Part shown: in pieces, positions 32,494-41,405 of the stretch
Position numbering within the stretch: the first letter of the stretch is position 1
How the letters are laid out: each line of letters begins with the position of its first letter
Assembly (NCBI GenBank): GCA_963790065.1
Contig: CAWBNK010000021.1
Location: 1 to 64,000, forward strand
Origin: Palsa-504 sp963790065
GTDB taxonomy: Bacteria > Actinomycetota > Actinomycetes > Streptosporangiales > Streptosporangiaceae
Direction of reading: 5' to 3'
Length of the DNA stretch: 64,000 bases
The notes under the pieces: model-generated
Seen by the model: the letters and a program-made list of their open reading frames with translations, nothing else
Told to the model about the DNA's origin: nothing
The model's database searches: none
Translations under genes and position numbers: made by a program

Positions 32494-33265
32494 AAGGCGT
32501 CGTGGTGGAGACCTTGACCAGCCCCGATCGCTCCAGGATGGGCCGGGAGAACTCGGTCGAGTCGCTGTGCATCAGCCGCTTGCCCAGCGCCAGCGCCGAG
32601 CGGGCCCGGGCCGCGGTCAGAGCCCGGTAGATCCCCCGGCTCCGCCACTGCGGCCGCGTGGCCCCGCCCCAGATCCCGGCGAACTCGGTCCCGGCGACCG
32701 GCTCGAGTCGGCCGGCGCTGACGATCCGGCCGTCGGCCTCCGCCACCCACAGCTGCAGGCCGTCCCCGGCGGCCAGCCTGCGCAGCACCGCGTTCGCGAT
32801 GTCTTCGGCGTCCGGATCACCGAAGACTTCGGCCTGCATCGCGCACATCGCCCGGACGTCAGGTTCCGAGGTGACCTGCCGTAGTCCGATCTCGTCCGGC
32901 AGCGCGACATCAACGGCCAGCCGCCGCGCCTCGCCGATCATGATCGACTCGGTTTCGTCCGGCACGAACCCGCTGGCGGTCAGCGCGTCGTGCAGACCTG
33001 GCGCCCGGTCATGCCCGCGCGTCTTCCACTCCACCCGCGTGATCGCCAGATCCGCACGGTAGTGCGCCAGGGACTCCCCGACCCACCCGGCGATCGTGAC
33101 CGCGTCGGCCCCGCCCAGGTCCTGGTAGGTCACGAACCCCCGCCCGCCCGCGAAGGTCACCAGGCGCAGCGGGCCAAGCCGCTCCACCGCTATCGCGCTG
33201 GGTGTCTCGGCGTCCGTCCGCAGTTGCCGGTCGTAAGCCTCTAGGTACTGCTGCGAATTAGTCAT
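32477..33265 (-). CDS. GNAT-family N-acetyltransferase
   Basis: 262 residues from ATG 33265 (ATG 33274 would add three). The C-terminal half has the acetyl-CoA-binding segment (LWVAEADGRIVSAGRLEPVA, then RPQWRSRGIYRALTAARARS with the R/Q-x-x-G/A loop). The N-terminal half is a degenerate second GNAT-like domain. The two-domain arrangement is common in actinobacterial acetyltransferases of unknown substrate. It converges on the L,D-transpeptidase gene. Confidence 0.85.
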   Translation of the reverse strand: MTNSQQYLEAYDRQLRTDAETPSAIAVERLGPLRLVTFAGGRGFVTYQDLGGADAVTIAGWVGESLAHYRADLAITRVEWKTRGHDRAPGLHDALTASGFVPDETESIMIGEARRLAVDVALPDEIGLRQVTSEPDVRAMCAMQAEVFGDPDAEDIANAVLRRLAAGDGLQLWVAEADGRIVSAGRLEPVAGTEFAGIWGGATRPQWRSRGIYRALTAARARSALALGKRLMHSDSTEFSRPILERSGLVKVSTTTPYMWRR

Positions 33266-33370
33266 CCGCGGCATAATCGCAAACCCGGCGCCGCGAGGCC
33301 ACCCAATATCGCACGGGTGGGGGGCCAGCCCTACCTAGGGTCCGGTATCTAGCCCTACTGCTACCCAAGA

Positions 33371-33409
33371 CGTTACTCAGTAGCATACTCCGTATGATAC
33401 TGAGTAACG
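33371..33409. promoter_or_regulatory. PadR operator, 39-bp inverted repeat
   Basis: Two 18-bp arms (33371-33388 and 33392-33409) match at 17 of 18 positions around a 3-bp centre, with core CTCAGTA and ATAC half-sites. It ends 7 bp before the PadR ATG, covering the promoter/ribosome binding region, as expected of autorepression of the PadR-ABC operon. Confidence 0.85.
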
Positions 33410-33416
33410 GCAGGTC

Positions 33417-34007
33417 ATGAGCATCCGGCATGCGATGCTCGCGCTGCTGAGCGAGGGACCTAGGTACGGGCTGCGGCTCCGTGAGGAGTTCGAGGACCGC
33501 ACCGGCGAAGTCTGGCCGCTGAACGTGGGCCAGGTCTACACGACGCTGCAGCGGCTGGAACGCGGCGGTCTGGTCGAGTCCGACGGGAACGGCGAGGACG
33601 GCCCGCAGAAGACCTTCCAGATCACCCCTGATGGCGAGCGGGAGCTGGCCGGGTGGCTGCGCACGCCGCCCGACCTGAGTTCGCCGCCGCGCGACGAGCT
33701 CGTGATGAAGGTGCTGATCGCTCTCCGGATGCCCGGCACCGACCCGCATGAGGTCATCCAGGCGCACCGGCGCTATCTGATGCAGCTGATGCAGCAATGG
33801 ACGCGGATCAAGGACGACGAAGCCGACGGCGCCCTGGGCCTGGCGCTGGCGATTGACGCCGAACTGTTCCGGCTGGACTCGGTGGTCAGGTGGCTGGACG
33901 TCGCGGATGCCCGCCTCGAGCGGGCGGGAGCCGACCCCGCACCCGAACCAGAACACGTTCGAGCGCCGCTGCCACGGCACCGGCGGGAATTGAGGACACC
34001 TAGATGA
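33417..34007 (+). CDS. PadR-family transcriptional regulator
   Basis: 196 residues from ATG 33417. PadR winged helix (MLALLSEGPRYGLRLREEFE, VGQVYTTLQRLERGGLVESD) and the C-terminal four-helix dimerisation domain (Vir_act_alpha_C type, DELVMKVLIALRMPG). It overlaps the following ABC ATPase gene by ATGA and sits behind a long palindrome, so it represses its own transporter operon and is probably relieved by the exported compound. Confidence 0.93.
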   Translation: MSIRHAMLALLSEGPRYGLRLREEFEDRTGEVWPLNVGQVYTTLQRLERGGLVESDGNGEDGPQKTFQITPDGERELAGWLRTPPDLSSPPRDELVMKVLIALRMPGTDPHEVIQAHRRYLMQLMQQWTRIKDDEADGALGLALAIDAELFRLDSVVRWLDVADARLERAGADPAPEPEHVRAPLPRHRRELRTPR

Positions 34008-34729
34008 GGATGCTCGAGCTGCGACGCGTGTCCAGGTCCTACGGGCAGGGCAGCGCCAAGGTGCACGCGCTGCGTGAGGTCGACCTGACGGCCGACGCGG
34101 GGACGATGGTCGCGGTGATGGGACCGAGCGGCTCCGGCAAGAGCACGCTGCTCACCATCGCCGGGACGCTGGAGGAACCGACGGACGGCGAGGTGCTGGT
34201 CGCGGGGCGGGCGGTCGCGGGCCTGTCCGGCAACGCCAAGGCCCGGCTGCGGCGGCGCACGATCGGGTACGTATTCCAGGACTTCAACCTGCTGCCCGGG
34301 CTGACCGCGGCCGAGAACGTGACGCTGCCGCTTGAGCTTGATGGCCTGCCCGTCCGCAAGGCGCGCGTCGCTGGCCTGCGGGCGCTTCAGCGACTCGGTC
34401 TGGACGAGCGGTCCGGGCACTACCCCGACCAGCTCTCCGGCGGGGAACGGCAGCGGGTGGCGATCGCCCGCGCCATGGTGGGCGAGCGGAGGCTGCTGCT
34501 CGCCGACGAGCCCTCGGGCGCGCTGGACTCGGTCAACAGCGAGACGGTGATGCGGCTGCTGCACGACGCGTGCCAGAACGACGGGATGACCGCGGTGGTG
34601 GTGACCCACGACGCGCAGCTCGCCTCCTGGGCGGACCGGGTGGTGTTCCTGCGGGACGGCCGGGTGACCGACCAGACCGCCCCGGCCCCGGATCCCGAGT
34701 CCTTGCTCGCGCCCGGTGACACCCGATGA
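34004..34729 (+). CDS. ABC transporter ATP-binding protein (MacB/LolD type)
   Basis: 241 residues. Walker A GPSGSGKSTLL, Q-loop VFQDFNLLPGLT, signature LSGGERQRVAIARAMVG, Walker B LLLADEPSGALD and H-loop VVTHD are complete. The type pairs with FtsX-fold permeases. Start and stop overlap the neighbours by 4 bp on both sides, giving a three-gene operon with PadR and the permease. Confidence 0.95.
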   Translation: MRMLELRRVSRSYGQGSAKVHALREVDLTADAGTMVAVMGPSGSGKSTLLTIAGTLEEPTDGEVLVAGRAVAGLSGNAKARLRRRTIGYVFQDFNLLPGLTAAENVTLPLELDGLPVRKARVAGLRALQRLGLDERSGHYPDQLSGGERQRVAIARAMVGERRLLLADEPSGALDSVNSETVMRLLHDACQNDGMTAVVVTHDAQLASWADRVVFLRDGRVTDQTAPAPDPESLLAPGDTR

Positions 34730-37224
34730 GCACCATGGTGCGGGAGCGGCCAGCCGGCCCGAAGGCGCCGAACGGGGGCGTTCCCGCCCGCCGCGCGGTC
34801 ATCCGTTGGGCCCTGCGGCTGCTGCGTCGCGAATGGCGGCAGCAACTGCTGATCCTGGCGCTGATCACGGTCGCCGTGGGCGCCACGGTCGTGGGCTCGG
34901 CGGTCGCGATCACCACGCCGAGCCCGGCCACCGCTGCCTTCGGCACCGCGCACGACCTCGCCACGCTCAGCGGACCGAGCTCGCACATCGGCGCCCAGAT
35001 CGCGTCGATTTCCCGCCGCTTCGGCATGACCGACGTGATCGAGAACCAGACGCTCTCGGTTCCCGGCTCGATCCAGACCTACAGTCTGCGGGCCCAGAAT
35101 CCGCACGGGCCGTTCGGGACGCCGATGCTTTCCCTGAGCAGCGGCCAGTTTCCGGTCGGCGCCGACCAGGTGGCGGTGACCAGCGGGATTGCCTCGGACT
35201 TCCACCTCGCGGTCGGCAGCTCCTGGACCGTCGGCGGCGTCAGCAGGAAGGTCACCGGCATCGTGGCGAACCCGCAGAACCTGCTCGATGAGTTCGCTCT
35301 GGTGGCGCCCGGCCAGATCACTGCGCCGACGCAGGTCACAGTGCTGTTTGACGCGCCGGGCGTCGCGCCGGCGGACATCGGCCCGACCGTGGCGACCGCG
35401 CAGACGGTGGCCGCGAACAACGTGGTCAACCCGGAGACGATCTCGATTGCGGCGATCGTGCTGGGCATGCTGCTCATCGCGATGGTCGGGGCGGGCGGGT
35501 TCACCGTGCTGGCGCAGCGCCGGCTCCGCTCGATCGGCATGCTCGCCGCCCAGGGTGCCACAGTGTCCAATATCCGGCTGGTAGTGCGGGCCAACGGGAT
35601 CGCCACCGGTGTCGTCGGCGCGGTGGCCGGGTTCGTGCTCGGGCTGGTGGCCTGGCTCGTCTACCGGCCGCACGTGCAAGCCAGCGCCCACCACGTGATC
35701 GGCGTGTTCCAGTTGCCGTGGACGGTGGTCTGGGTCTCGATGATCCTCGCTGTGCTGGCGGCCTATGTCGCCGCCGCGCGGCCCGCCCGGGCCATCGCCC
35801 GGATTCCGGTCGTGACCGCGCTATCCGGGCACCCGCCCGCGCCGAAGCCAGTACGCCACCTGGCGGTTCCGTCCGGTCTCGGATTCCTGGCTCTCGCGTT
35901 CTTCTTGCTCGGCCTGGCCGGGTCCGGCATCGGCGCCAACGCCGGTGGCAATGGGCCTGGCACCCAGAACACGCAGTTGGAGGAAGTCCTGTTCGGCCTG
36001 GTCGCGCTGGTGGTCGCCGTGGTGCTGCTGTCCCCGGCCTGCCTGGCGGTGCTGGCCAGGCTCGGCCGCTGGACGCCGGTCATGGTGCGGCTCGCGCTGC
36101 GGGATCTGGCCCGGTACCGGGCCAGATCGGGCCCGGCGCTCGCGGCGATCAGCCTCAGCGTGCTGATCGCGTCCATCGTCGGCGTGGTCAGTGCCGCCCG
36201 GTTCGGGGACGCGCTCGACTACGTGGGCCCCAACCTGACGTCCAGCCAGCTCGTCGTCTACCCGCCGGGCCATGACGACCCGAACGGGCCGCCGCCGACC
36301 GCGAGCCAGCTCGCCACGGCGAGGACGACCGCGCAGCGCATCGCCGCCTCGCTCGGTGACCGTTACATGATCACGCTCGAGACGCCCAGCGGCAGCCTGC
36401 AGTACGGCGGAACCGGACGGGGCTTCTCCGGCAACACCTACGTCGCGACCCCGCAACTGCTGAACGCGTTCGGGATCACGCCGGCGCAGGTCAACCCCGA
36501 CGCCGACTTCCTCACCATGCGGCCCGGCCTGTCCGCGACGCAGCACATGCAGCTCTGGGATACCCGCAAGGTTCTCCCGGACACCCCCTGCACGCCGGGC
36601 AGCTGCCTGCCCGACCCGCCGATCCAGGAGATCGGCGCGCTCCCTTCGGGGACTTCGGCGCCGAACGCGGTGATCACCGAGCACGCCATGCGGACATTCA
36701 AGTTCACCGCGACCACGGCTGGCTGGCTGATCCAGGCGCCGGAGGGGCTGACCGCCACCCAGATCACCAACGCCACGCAGACCGCGGCCACGGCCGGGGC
36801 GAGCATCGAGACCGTCAACAGCATCCCGTCGCTCGCGCAGATCACCGGGGCGGCCACGATCTTCGCGATGGTGCTGGCGCTGGGTATCCTCGCGATGAGC
36901 ATCGGCCTGGTCCGCAGCGAGACGGCCAGCGACCTGCGCACGCTGACCGCCACCGGGGCGAGCAGCACGGCCCGCCGTACGCTCACCGCGGCGACCGCCG
37001 GCGCCCTCGCGCTGACCGGAGCGGTCGTCGGAACGGCCGGGGGTTATCTCGCTGCGATCGGTTTCTTCCGGACCAATCAGCTGGACCAGCTTTCGGAGCT
37101 GGCCAGCGTCCCGGTCGCCGACCTGCTGTGGATCCTGGTCGGCCTGCCGCTGATCGCGGTGGTCCTGAGCTGGTTGCTCGCCGGGCGCGAGCCACGCGTC
37201 ATCGCCCGCCAGCCACTCGAATAA
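34726..37224 (+). CDS. FtsX-family ABC transporter permease
   Basis: 832 residues. One membrane helix near the N-terminus (QQLLILALITVAVGATVVGS), an external region, three helices of the first FtsX domain (IVLGMLLIAMVGAGGFTVLA onward), another three or four helices in the middle, a second external domain (about 500-680), and the second FtsX domain at the C-terminus (ATIFAMVLALGILAMSIGLV). This is the double-FtsX layout of actinobacterial exporters for peptides, lipids or antibiotics. Substrate unknown. Induction through the PadR protein suggests a toxic compound. Confidence 0.92.
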   Translation: MSTMVRERPAGPKAPNGGVPARRAVIRWALRLLRREWRQQLLILALITVAVGATVVGSAVAITTPSPATAAFGTAHDLATLSGPSSHIGAQIASISRRFGMTDVIENQTLSVPGSIQTYSLRAQNPHGPFGTPMLSLSSGQFPVGADQVAVTSGIASDFHLAVGSSWTVGGVSRKVTGIVANPQNLLDEFALVAPGQITAPTQVTVLFDAPGVAPADIGPTVATAQTVAANNVVNPETISIAAIVLGMLLIAMVGAGGFTVLAQRRLRSIGMLAAQGATVSNIRLVVRANGIATGVVGAVAGFVLGLVAWLVYRPHVQASAHHVIGVFQLPWTVVWVSMILAVLAAYVAAARPARAIARIPVVTALSGHPPAPKPVRHLAVPSGLGFLALAFFLLGLAGSGIGANAGGNGPGTQNTQLEEVLFGLVALVVAVVLLSPACLAVLARLGRWTPVMVRLALRDLARYRARSGPALAAISLSVLIASIVGVVSAARFGDALDYVGPNLTSSQLVVYPPGHDDPNGPPPTASQLATARTTAQRIAASLGDRYMITLETPSGSLQYGGTGRGFSGNTYVATPQLLNAFGITPAQVNPDADFLTMRPGLSATQHMQLWDTRKVLPDTPCTPGSCLPDPPIQEIGALPSGTSAPNAVITEHAMRTFKFTATTAGWLIQAPEGLTATQITNATQTAATAGASIETVNSIPSLAQITGAATIFAMVLALGILAMSIGLVRSETASDLRTLTATGASSTARRTLTAATAGALALTGAVVGTAGGYLAAIGFFRTNQLDQLSELASVPVADLLWILVGLPLIAVVLSWLLAGREPRVIARQPLE

Positions 37225-37238
37225 CCAGGTTGGGAGGG

Positions 37239-38151
37239 TTAGTGCCCTGAGGCGGGGGCGGGCTGGGAGGTGGCGGGGCCGGGGGGCGGGGCGGAGGGCG
37301 TGGGGCCGTGGACCACGGACAGGGAGCGGGACAGCTGGATGCAGCCGACGGCGATGGCCAGGACGGCCAGGATCTGGACGACCAGTAGCCAGCCGCCGGT
37401 CCGAATGCTCTCGTTGTAGATGGTGACGCCGTAGCAGGCGCTGATCAGCGCGTCGCCCAGGGTGAGCGGGGGCTGAACGGCGACCAGCCAGGCCCTGCAG
37501 GCCGTTCTGCAGCAGGAACAGCGCGCCGACCCCGGTGGCAGCGGTCGCGTACAGCTGCCAGGAGGTGAAGAACGGCCCGATGCCGCGGTCCAGCTCCGAC
37601 ACCGCGCTCTTCAGCAGGGTGGCGGTCAGCGCGTAGCCGCAGGCCGCCGCGAGCCCGAGGGCCGCGGCCCGGGCGTTGCCGCGGGCCCGGACGCCCACGC
37701 CGATCACCACGACCTCGAAGGCGCCGGTGACGATCAGGGCCGCGATCCAGACCTTCGCGGACGCGTGCGTGGTACCGCCGGACGGCGCCGCGGAGGCCAG
37801 GCCGATCCCGAGGCTCACCGTGACCAGGGCCACGGCGCCCCAGGTCACGGAGGACAACGGGCGCCGGTTTACCTTGCTCGCCACCAGCAGCGTGAACGGC
37901 AGCTCGATGATGAAGATGGGCTGGACCAGGGCGACCGGACCGGTGGCCAGGGCCACGGCCTGGGCCACGGCGGCCAGCATGACCATCCCGATCCCGGCCA
38001 GCCACACCTTTCGCCTGATCAGGTAGCTGAACAACGACAGGTGCAGCGCCTTGTCCGGGGGCGCGTCGGCGGCGGCCAGCCGCTGCAGCACCGAGGCCGT
38101 GCCGTTGCACAGCGAGGTCACCAGGGCGAACAGGACCGACAGCCACACCAC
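37239..38151 (-). pseudogene. DMT-superfamily (EamA-like) transporter, single frameshift
   Basis: From about GTG 38151 (WLSVLFALVTSLCNGTASVL) the frame gives seven or eight membrane segments as far as GALFLLQNGLQ, then loses sense at about 37490. In the next frame the family sequence goes on (WLVAVQPPLTLGDALISACY, VTIYNESIRTGGWLLVVQIL) to TAA 37239. One extra base explains it. The original reads as a DMT protein of roughly 300 residues. A sequencing error is possible. Function: export of an unknown small molecule. Confidence 0.8.
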
Positions 38152-38211
38152 CGGGGCATCGTATCCGGAACCCGGCGCGGCCGGTCGGCTGGCCCGGGGT
38201 GGCGGGACGGC

Positions 38212-38268
38212 GGGATAGCTGGGCGGCGGCGGGATAGCTGGGCGGCGGCGGGTTAGCTGGGGCGGCCG
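38212..38268. repeat. 19-bp tandem repeat spanning the GntR stop codon
   Basis: Units GGGATAGCTGGGCGGCGGC begin at 38212 and 38231 (identical), and the third, 38250-38268, is the diverged true end of the GntR gene with its TAA at 38253-38255. Confidence 0.85.
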
Positions 38269-38498
38269 ACGTAGCTGCCGCGCTTGGCGACGGTGAAGAT
38301 CAGGCCGGACTCGCGCAGGAGCTGCATGGCGTGCAGCACGGTGTCGCGGCCGACGCCGTATTCCTGCTGCAGGGCCTTGACCGACGGGAGCGGGCCCGTC
38401 TGCCACCTGCCGCCCTCGATCTGGCGGGTCAGGATGGCCGCTAGCTGCTGATATGCCGGCTGGGGCATATCGTGCCTAACCGTCTCAAGTGCGGTCAC
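38253..38498 (-). CDS. GntR-type winged-helix protein (DNA-binding domain only)
   Basis: 81 residues from GTG 38498 (ATG 38468 also possible). Only the GntR winged helix is present (AYQQLAAILTRQIEGGRWQT, PLPSVKALQQEYGVGRDTVL, ending GSYVGRPS). The ligand-binding domain typical of GntR proteins is absent, as in short YtrA-like or conjugative-element regulators. Its stop codon lies in a triplicated 19-bp repeat. The next leftward gene is the DMT pseudogene. Confidence 0.85.
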   Translation of the reverse strand: MTALETVRHDMPQPAYQQLAAILTRQIEGGRWQTGPLPSVKALQQEYGVGRDTVLHAMQLLRESGLIFTVAKRGSYVGRPS

Positions 38499-38592
38499 GC
38501 ACCAAACTTAGCAGACCTAAAGTGACCAGGGCATATACCTGTACTGATCTGATCTGGTCTGATACGGTGATCTTGAATCCCAGAGGGGGGAT

Positions 38593-38636
38593 GACAGCTC
38601 CGGTACCGGCTCCCACTCCCAGGTACCGGAGCTGTC
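38593..38636. terminator. 15-bp perfect hairpin after the CMD gene
   Basis: GACAGCTCCGGTACC (38593-38607) and its perfect inverse (38622-38636) around 14 bases, 31 bp beyond the stop of the leftward carboxymuconolactone decarboxylase-like gene. It is likely the terminator of the DUF1275/CMD operon. Confidence 0.65.
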
Positions 38637-38667
38637 TAATGTCCGGGGTTAGCCGGCCCCGGGGACT

Positions 38668-39228
38668 TCACGGGGCCGGCACACGGAAGATTCTCAGCTG
38701 CAGGGCCAGCGTCGCGTAGTAACCGACCAGCGCGGACAGCTCGACCAGGGCCTGCTCGCCGAGCTCCGCCGCCGCGGCGGCGTACTCCTGGTCGTCCAGG
38801 TCGGACCGGCTGACCAGGGCGCGCACGGTCGCGTAGGCGACTTGCTCCTGCTCGTCGGTGAACCCCGGGTCTGCGCCGCACCGTAGCGCCTCGATCTCCG
38901 GCTCGGTCAGGCCGGCGTCGCGCCCGATGACCTCGTGCGAGCTCCGCACGTAGCCGCTGTCCCAGTGCTGCGCGACGACCAGGATGGCCAGCTCGCGGAT
39001 CCGGGGCGCGAGCTGGGTCCTGAACCTGATGGCCGCGCCGAGTTCCTGCAGCGCGTGACCGACGTCCGGGGCGTAGAGCATGGCGTTGAACGGGCCGGCC
39101 AGGCCCCCGGCGCCGGTGGCCAGCAGGACCGCGCGCGGGCCCTGGCCGCGCGGGCCGCCGAGGATCTCCCGGTACAGGCCGACCTGTTCCGGGGTCATCT
39201 CGTCGGAAGACAAGACAGCAAGGCGCAT
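38668..39228 (-). CDS. Carboxymuconolactone decarboxylase-family (AhpD-like) protein
   Basis: 186 residues from ATG 39228 with TAGGAG upstream. The CMD fold is visible (PFNAMLYAPDVGHALQELGA, LAPRIRELAILVVAQHWDSG). The ExxxxxCxxH redox motif of AhpD is not present: the corresponding helix reads HWDSGYVRSSHEVIGRDAGL, so peroxidase-type redox activity is doubtful and a lactone decarboxylase-like or unknown role is more likely. The gene follows a DUF1275 gene by 8 bp. Confidence 0.88.
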   Translation of the reverse strand: MRLAVLSSDEMTPEQVGLYREILGGPRGQGPRAVLLATGAGGLAGPFNAMLYAPDVGHALQELGAAIRFRTQLAPRIRELAILVVAQHWDSGYVRSSHEVIGRDAGLTEPEIEALRCGADPGFTDEQEQVAYATVRALVSRSDLDDQEYAAAAAELGEQALVELSALVGYYATLALQLRIFRVPAP

Positions 39229-39236
39229 CGGCACTC

Positions 39237-39998
39237 CTAGACGGCCGGAGGATGGTGGGGAGTTCGGCGGTTCCTGGCCGCGGCGGCCGCGGCGGCGACG
39301 GCCACCGCGACCAGGATGATCAGCGCGATGGCCAGCGGGTAGACGATGTGCACGTGCAGCACGAACACGGCGCCGACCAGCGCGCCGACCAGCATCGCGG
39401 CCACCGAGATCAGCCGCCGGGCCACCCGGGCGCCGGTCGCGCCGGCCCAGGCGTGGTCCGCGGCCATGCCGGTGATGGTGAGCGTCAGTACGGTGGTGGT
39501 CAGGTCGGGGACGGCGAGCTTGCGGGCGGCGCCGTTCTGCACGCCCATGGCCAGCGCGAGCGCCACGATCAGGGCGTAGCGCAGGCCGGCCGGGATCGGC
39601 TGGGAGGTCAGCGCGGCCATGGTCACCGCCTCGGCCACGATGACGGCCTGGATGCCCGCGGCCACGGCGAGCAGGAGCTCGCGGCGGCCGGCCAGCGACC
39701 GGCCCAGCCGGCCCGCGACCATGGCGCCCAGGGCAAAGCAGCCGACCGCGGCGACCAACGCGGTCGCGGAGAACCCGCGCACGCCAGCCAGCGCGAAGGC
39801 GAAGAACACCACGTTACCGGTCATGTTGGCCACGAACACGTGCCCGAGGACCAGGTAGCTAAACGCGTCGACCAGCCCGGTGACCACGGTCAGCCCGACC
39901 AGCAGGGGCGGCAGTACGCCGTCCTTAGCGTCGCGCGGCGGCGCGACCGTCTGCCTGGTATCGGCCAGGAACTCGCTCAGCCACGGATAACTGCCCAC
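39237..39998 (-). CDS. DUF1275 (YoaK-family) membrane protein
   Basis: 253 residues with six membrane segments. The family motif is clear: GLVDAFSYLVLGHVFVANMTGN at the first helices, and MGVQNGAARKLAVPDLTTTV in the middle. The function of the family is unknown, though a transport role is assumed. Same operon as the CMD-family gene downstream. Confidence 0.88.
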   Translation of the reverse strand: MGSYPWLSEFLADTRQTVAPPRDAKDGVLPPLLVGLTVVTGLVDAFSYLVLGHVFVANMTGNVVFFAFALAGVRGFSATALVAAVGCFALGAMVAGRLGRSLAGRRELLLAVAAGIQAVIVAEAVTMAALTSQPIPAGLRYALIVALALAMGVQNGAARKLAVPDLTTTVLTLTITGMAADHAWAGATGARVARRLISVAAMLVGALVGAVFVLHVHIVYPLAIALIILVAVAVAAAAAAARNRRTPHHPPAV

Positions 39999-40014
39999 AG
40001 ACCATGATCATGCA

Positions 40015-40054
40015 CCACGGACCGTTCCGTACGCATGATTGTCATGGCGTACGG
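40015..40054. repeat. Palindrome family A, variant copy
   Basis: CCACGGACCGTTCCG begins the left arm at 40015. The stem actually kept is CCGTACGC (40027-40034) with its inverse at 40047-40054. It lies 11 bp beyond the stop of the leftward permease gene. Confidence 0.6.
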
Positions 40055-40064
40055 CGGGCAGAGG

Positions 40065-41405
40065 TCACGCCTGGCGCGGCGCGCCCCGGCGGGAGAGGAC
40101 GTCGATGACCGCGGCCGCGAGTAGCACGGCAGCGACTACGACATCGATCCACTGGCTTGACACGCCCAGCAGGTAGAGGCCGTTGTAGATGCCGCCGATG
40201 ACCAGGCCGCCCAGCACGCCGTGGATGGTCTTGCCCCGGCCGCCGAACAGGCTGGTGCCGCCGATGACCGCCGCGGCCACCGCCAGCAGCACGTAGCTGT
40301 TCGCGGCCTTGATGATGTTGGTGGTCAGCGAGACCTGCCACGAGGCGAACAGCACGCCAGCGATCCCGGAGATCAGAGCGGCCAGGACGAAACACCAGAT
40401 CCGGATCGCGGGCAGGCTGACCCCGGCTCGCCGCGCCGCCTCGGGGTTGCCGCCGATGGCGTACACGTAGCGGCCGAAGCGGGTTCGCTGCAGCAGGAGC
40501 GTCGAGGCGCCGAGCACGACCAGGACAATCGGAATGATGTAGGGAACTCCCTCGATGGTCCCGACGTGGGCCCGGTTGACGTTGCAGATGACGACGAGCC
40601 CGATTCCCGCTACCGCCATGAGGACGATCTTCGCCGCGGTAAGGCTGCGCGGCGGAGCCTCCAGGCCGTGGCGGCGCTTGCGGGCGTCCCGCAGCCAGAA
40701 TCCGGCGCCAGTGGCTCCGACCACCACGGCCAGCAAGATCCAGCTGACCAGCGGGTTGAACGATCCCCAGAAGATGTTGTAGAGGACGAGCTCGTTCTTG
40801 TACTGGGAGTTGCCGATACCGACGAGGCTCCCGCCGAGGACGATGATCGCCACGCCCTCCAGGATCAGCAGCCCGCCCAGGGTGACGATGAACGACGGCA
40901 TCCTCAGCTTGGCCACGAGCAATCCCTGGAGGGCGCCGATCGCGCAGGAAGCGAGCAAGGTCACGATGATCGCCGCCCACCACGGCCAGTTCGCGCCGGT
41001 CGGCTGCACAAGTTCGGCGACCACGACACTGCCCAGCCCCATGACCAGGCCGACGGACAGGTCGATCTCTGCGAGGAGCAGGGCGAAGATCTCAGCGATG
41101 GCCAGCAGCATGTAGATGCTGCTCTGCTCGAAGAGGTTGACCAGGTTCTGCGGTGACAGGAACTTCGAGTTCGCGATCTGGAAGCTGACGGCGACCACCA
41201 CGATGGCCAGGACCACGGGCAGGACACCGCTGTTGCCGGCGCGGACCCGGGCCCAGGAGGCCCGGAGGTACTGGCCCAGCGACTGGGCGACGAGCTCGGG
41301 CGGGACATCGGCCACGGCCTCGTCGGCGGCGGTGAGGTCGGCCACCATCGTGGCCTCCGTCGCCCCGGCCGGGGTCTCGCTCGAGTCCGCGGTCACTTCA
41401 GACAC
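40065..41405 (-). CDS. Sugar ABC transporter permease B (XylH/RbsC type)
   Basis: 446 residues. A soluble N-terminus of about 55 residues containing PPELVAQSLGQYLRASWARV, then ten or so membrane segments with BPD_transp_2 motifs (LLLAEIDLSVGLVMGLGSVV, GRYVYAIGGNPEAARRAGVS, VLGGLVIGGIYNGLYLLGV). It is closely similar to the permease encoded just upstream, with which it overlaps by 8 bp. The two probably form a heterodimeric channel. Last gene of the transporter operon. A palindrome of family A follows. Confidence 0.93.
   Translation of the reverse strand: MSEVTADSSETPAGATEATMVADLTAADEAVADVPPELVAQSLGQYLRASWARVRAGNSGVLPVVLAIVVVAVSFQIANSKFLSPQNLVNLFEQSSIYMLLAIAEIFALLLAEIDLSVGLVMGLGSVVVAELVQPTGANWPWWAAIIVTLLASCAIGALQGLLVAKLRMPSFIVTLGGLLILEGVAIIVLGGSLVGIGNSQYKNELVLYNIFWGSFNPLVSWILLAVVVGATGAGFWLRDARKRRHGLEAPPRSLTAAKIVLMAVAGIGLVVICNVNRAHVGTIEGVPYIIPIVLVVLGASTLLLQRTRFGRYVYAIGGNPEAARRAGVSLPAIRIWCFVLAALISGIAGVLFASWQVSLTTNIIKAANSYVLLAVAAAVIGGTSLFGGRGKTIHGVLGGLVIGGIYNGLYLLGVSSQWIDVVVAAVLLAAAVIDVLSRRGAPRQA

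Noticed and set aside
35821..38200. Long minus-strand frame running from the DMT pseudogene under the FtsX permease
   Set aside because: It arises because the frameshift in the transporter gene removes the normal stop. The part under the permease is a shadow.
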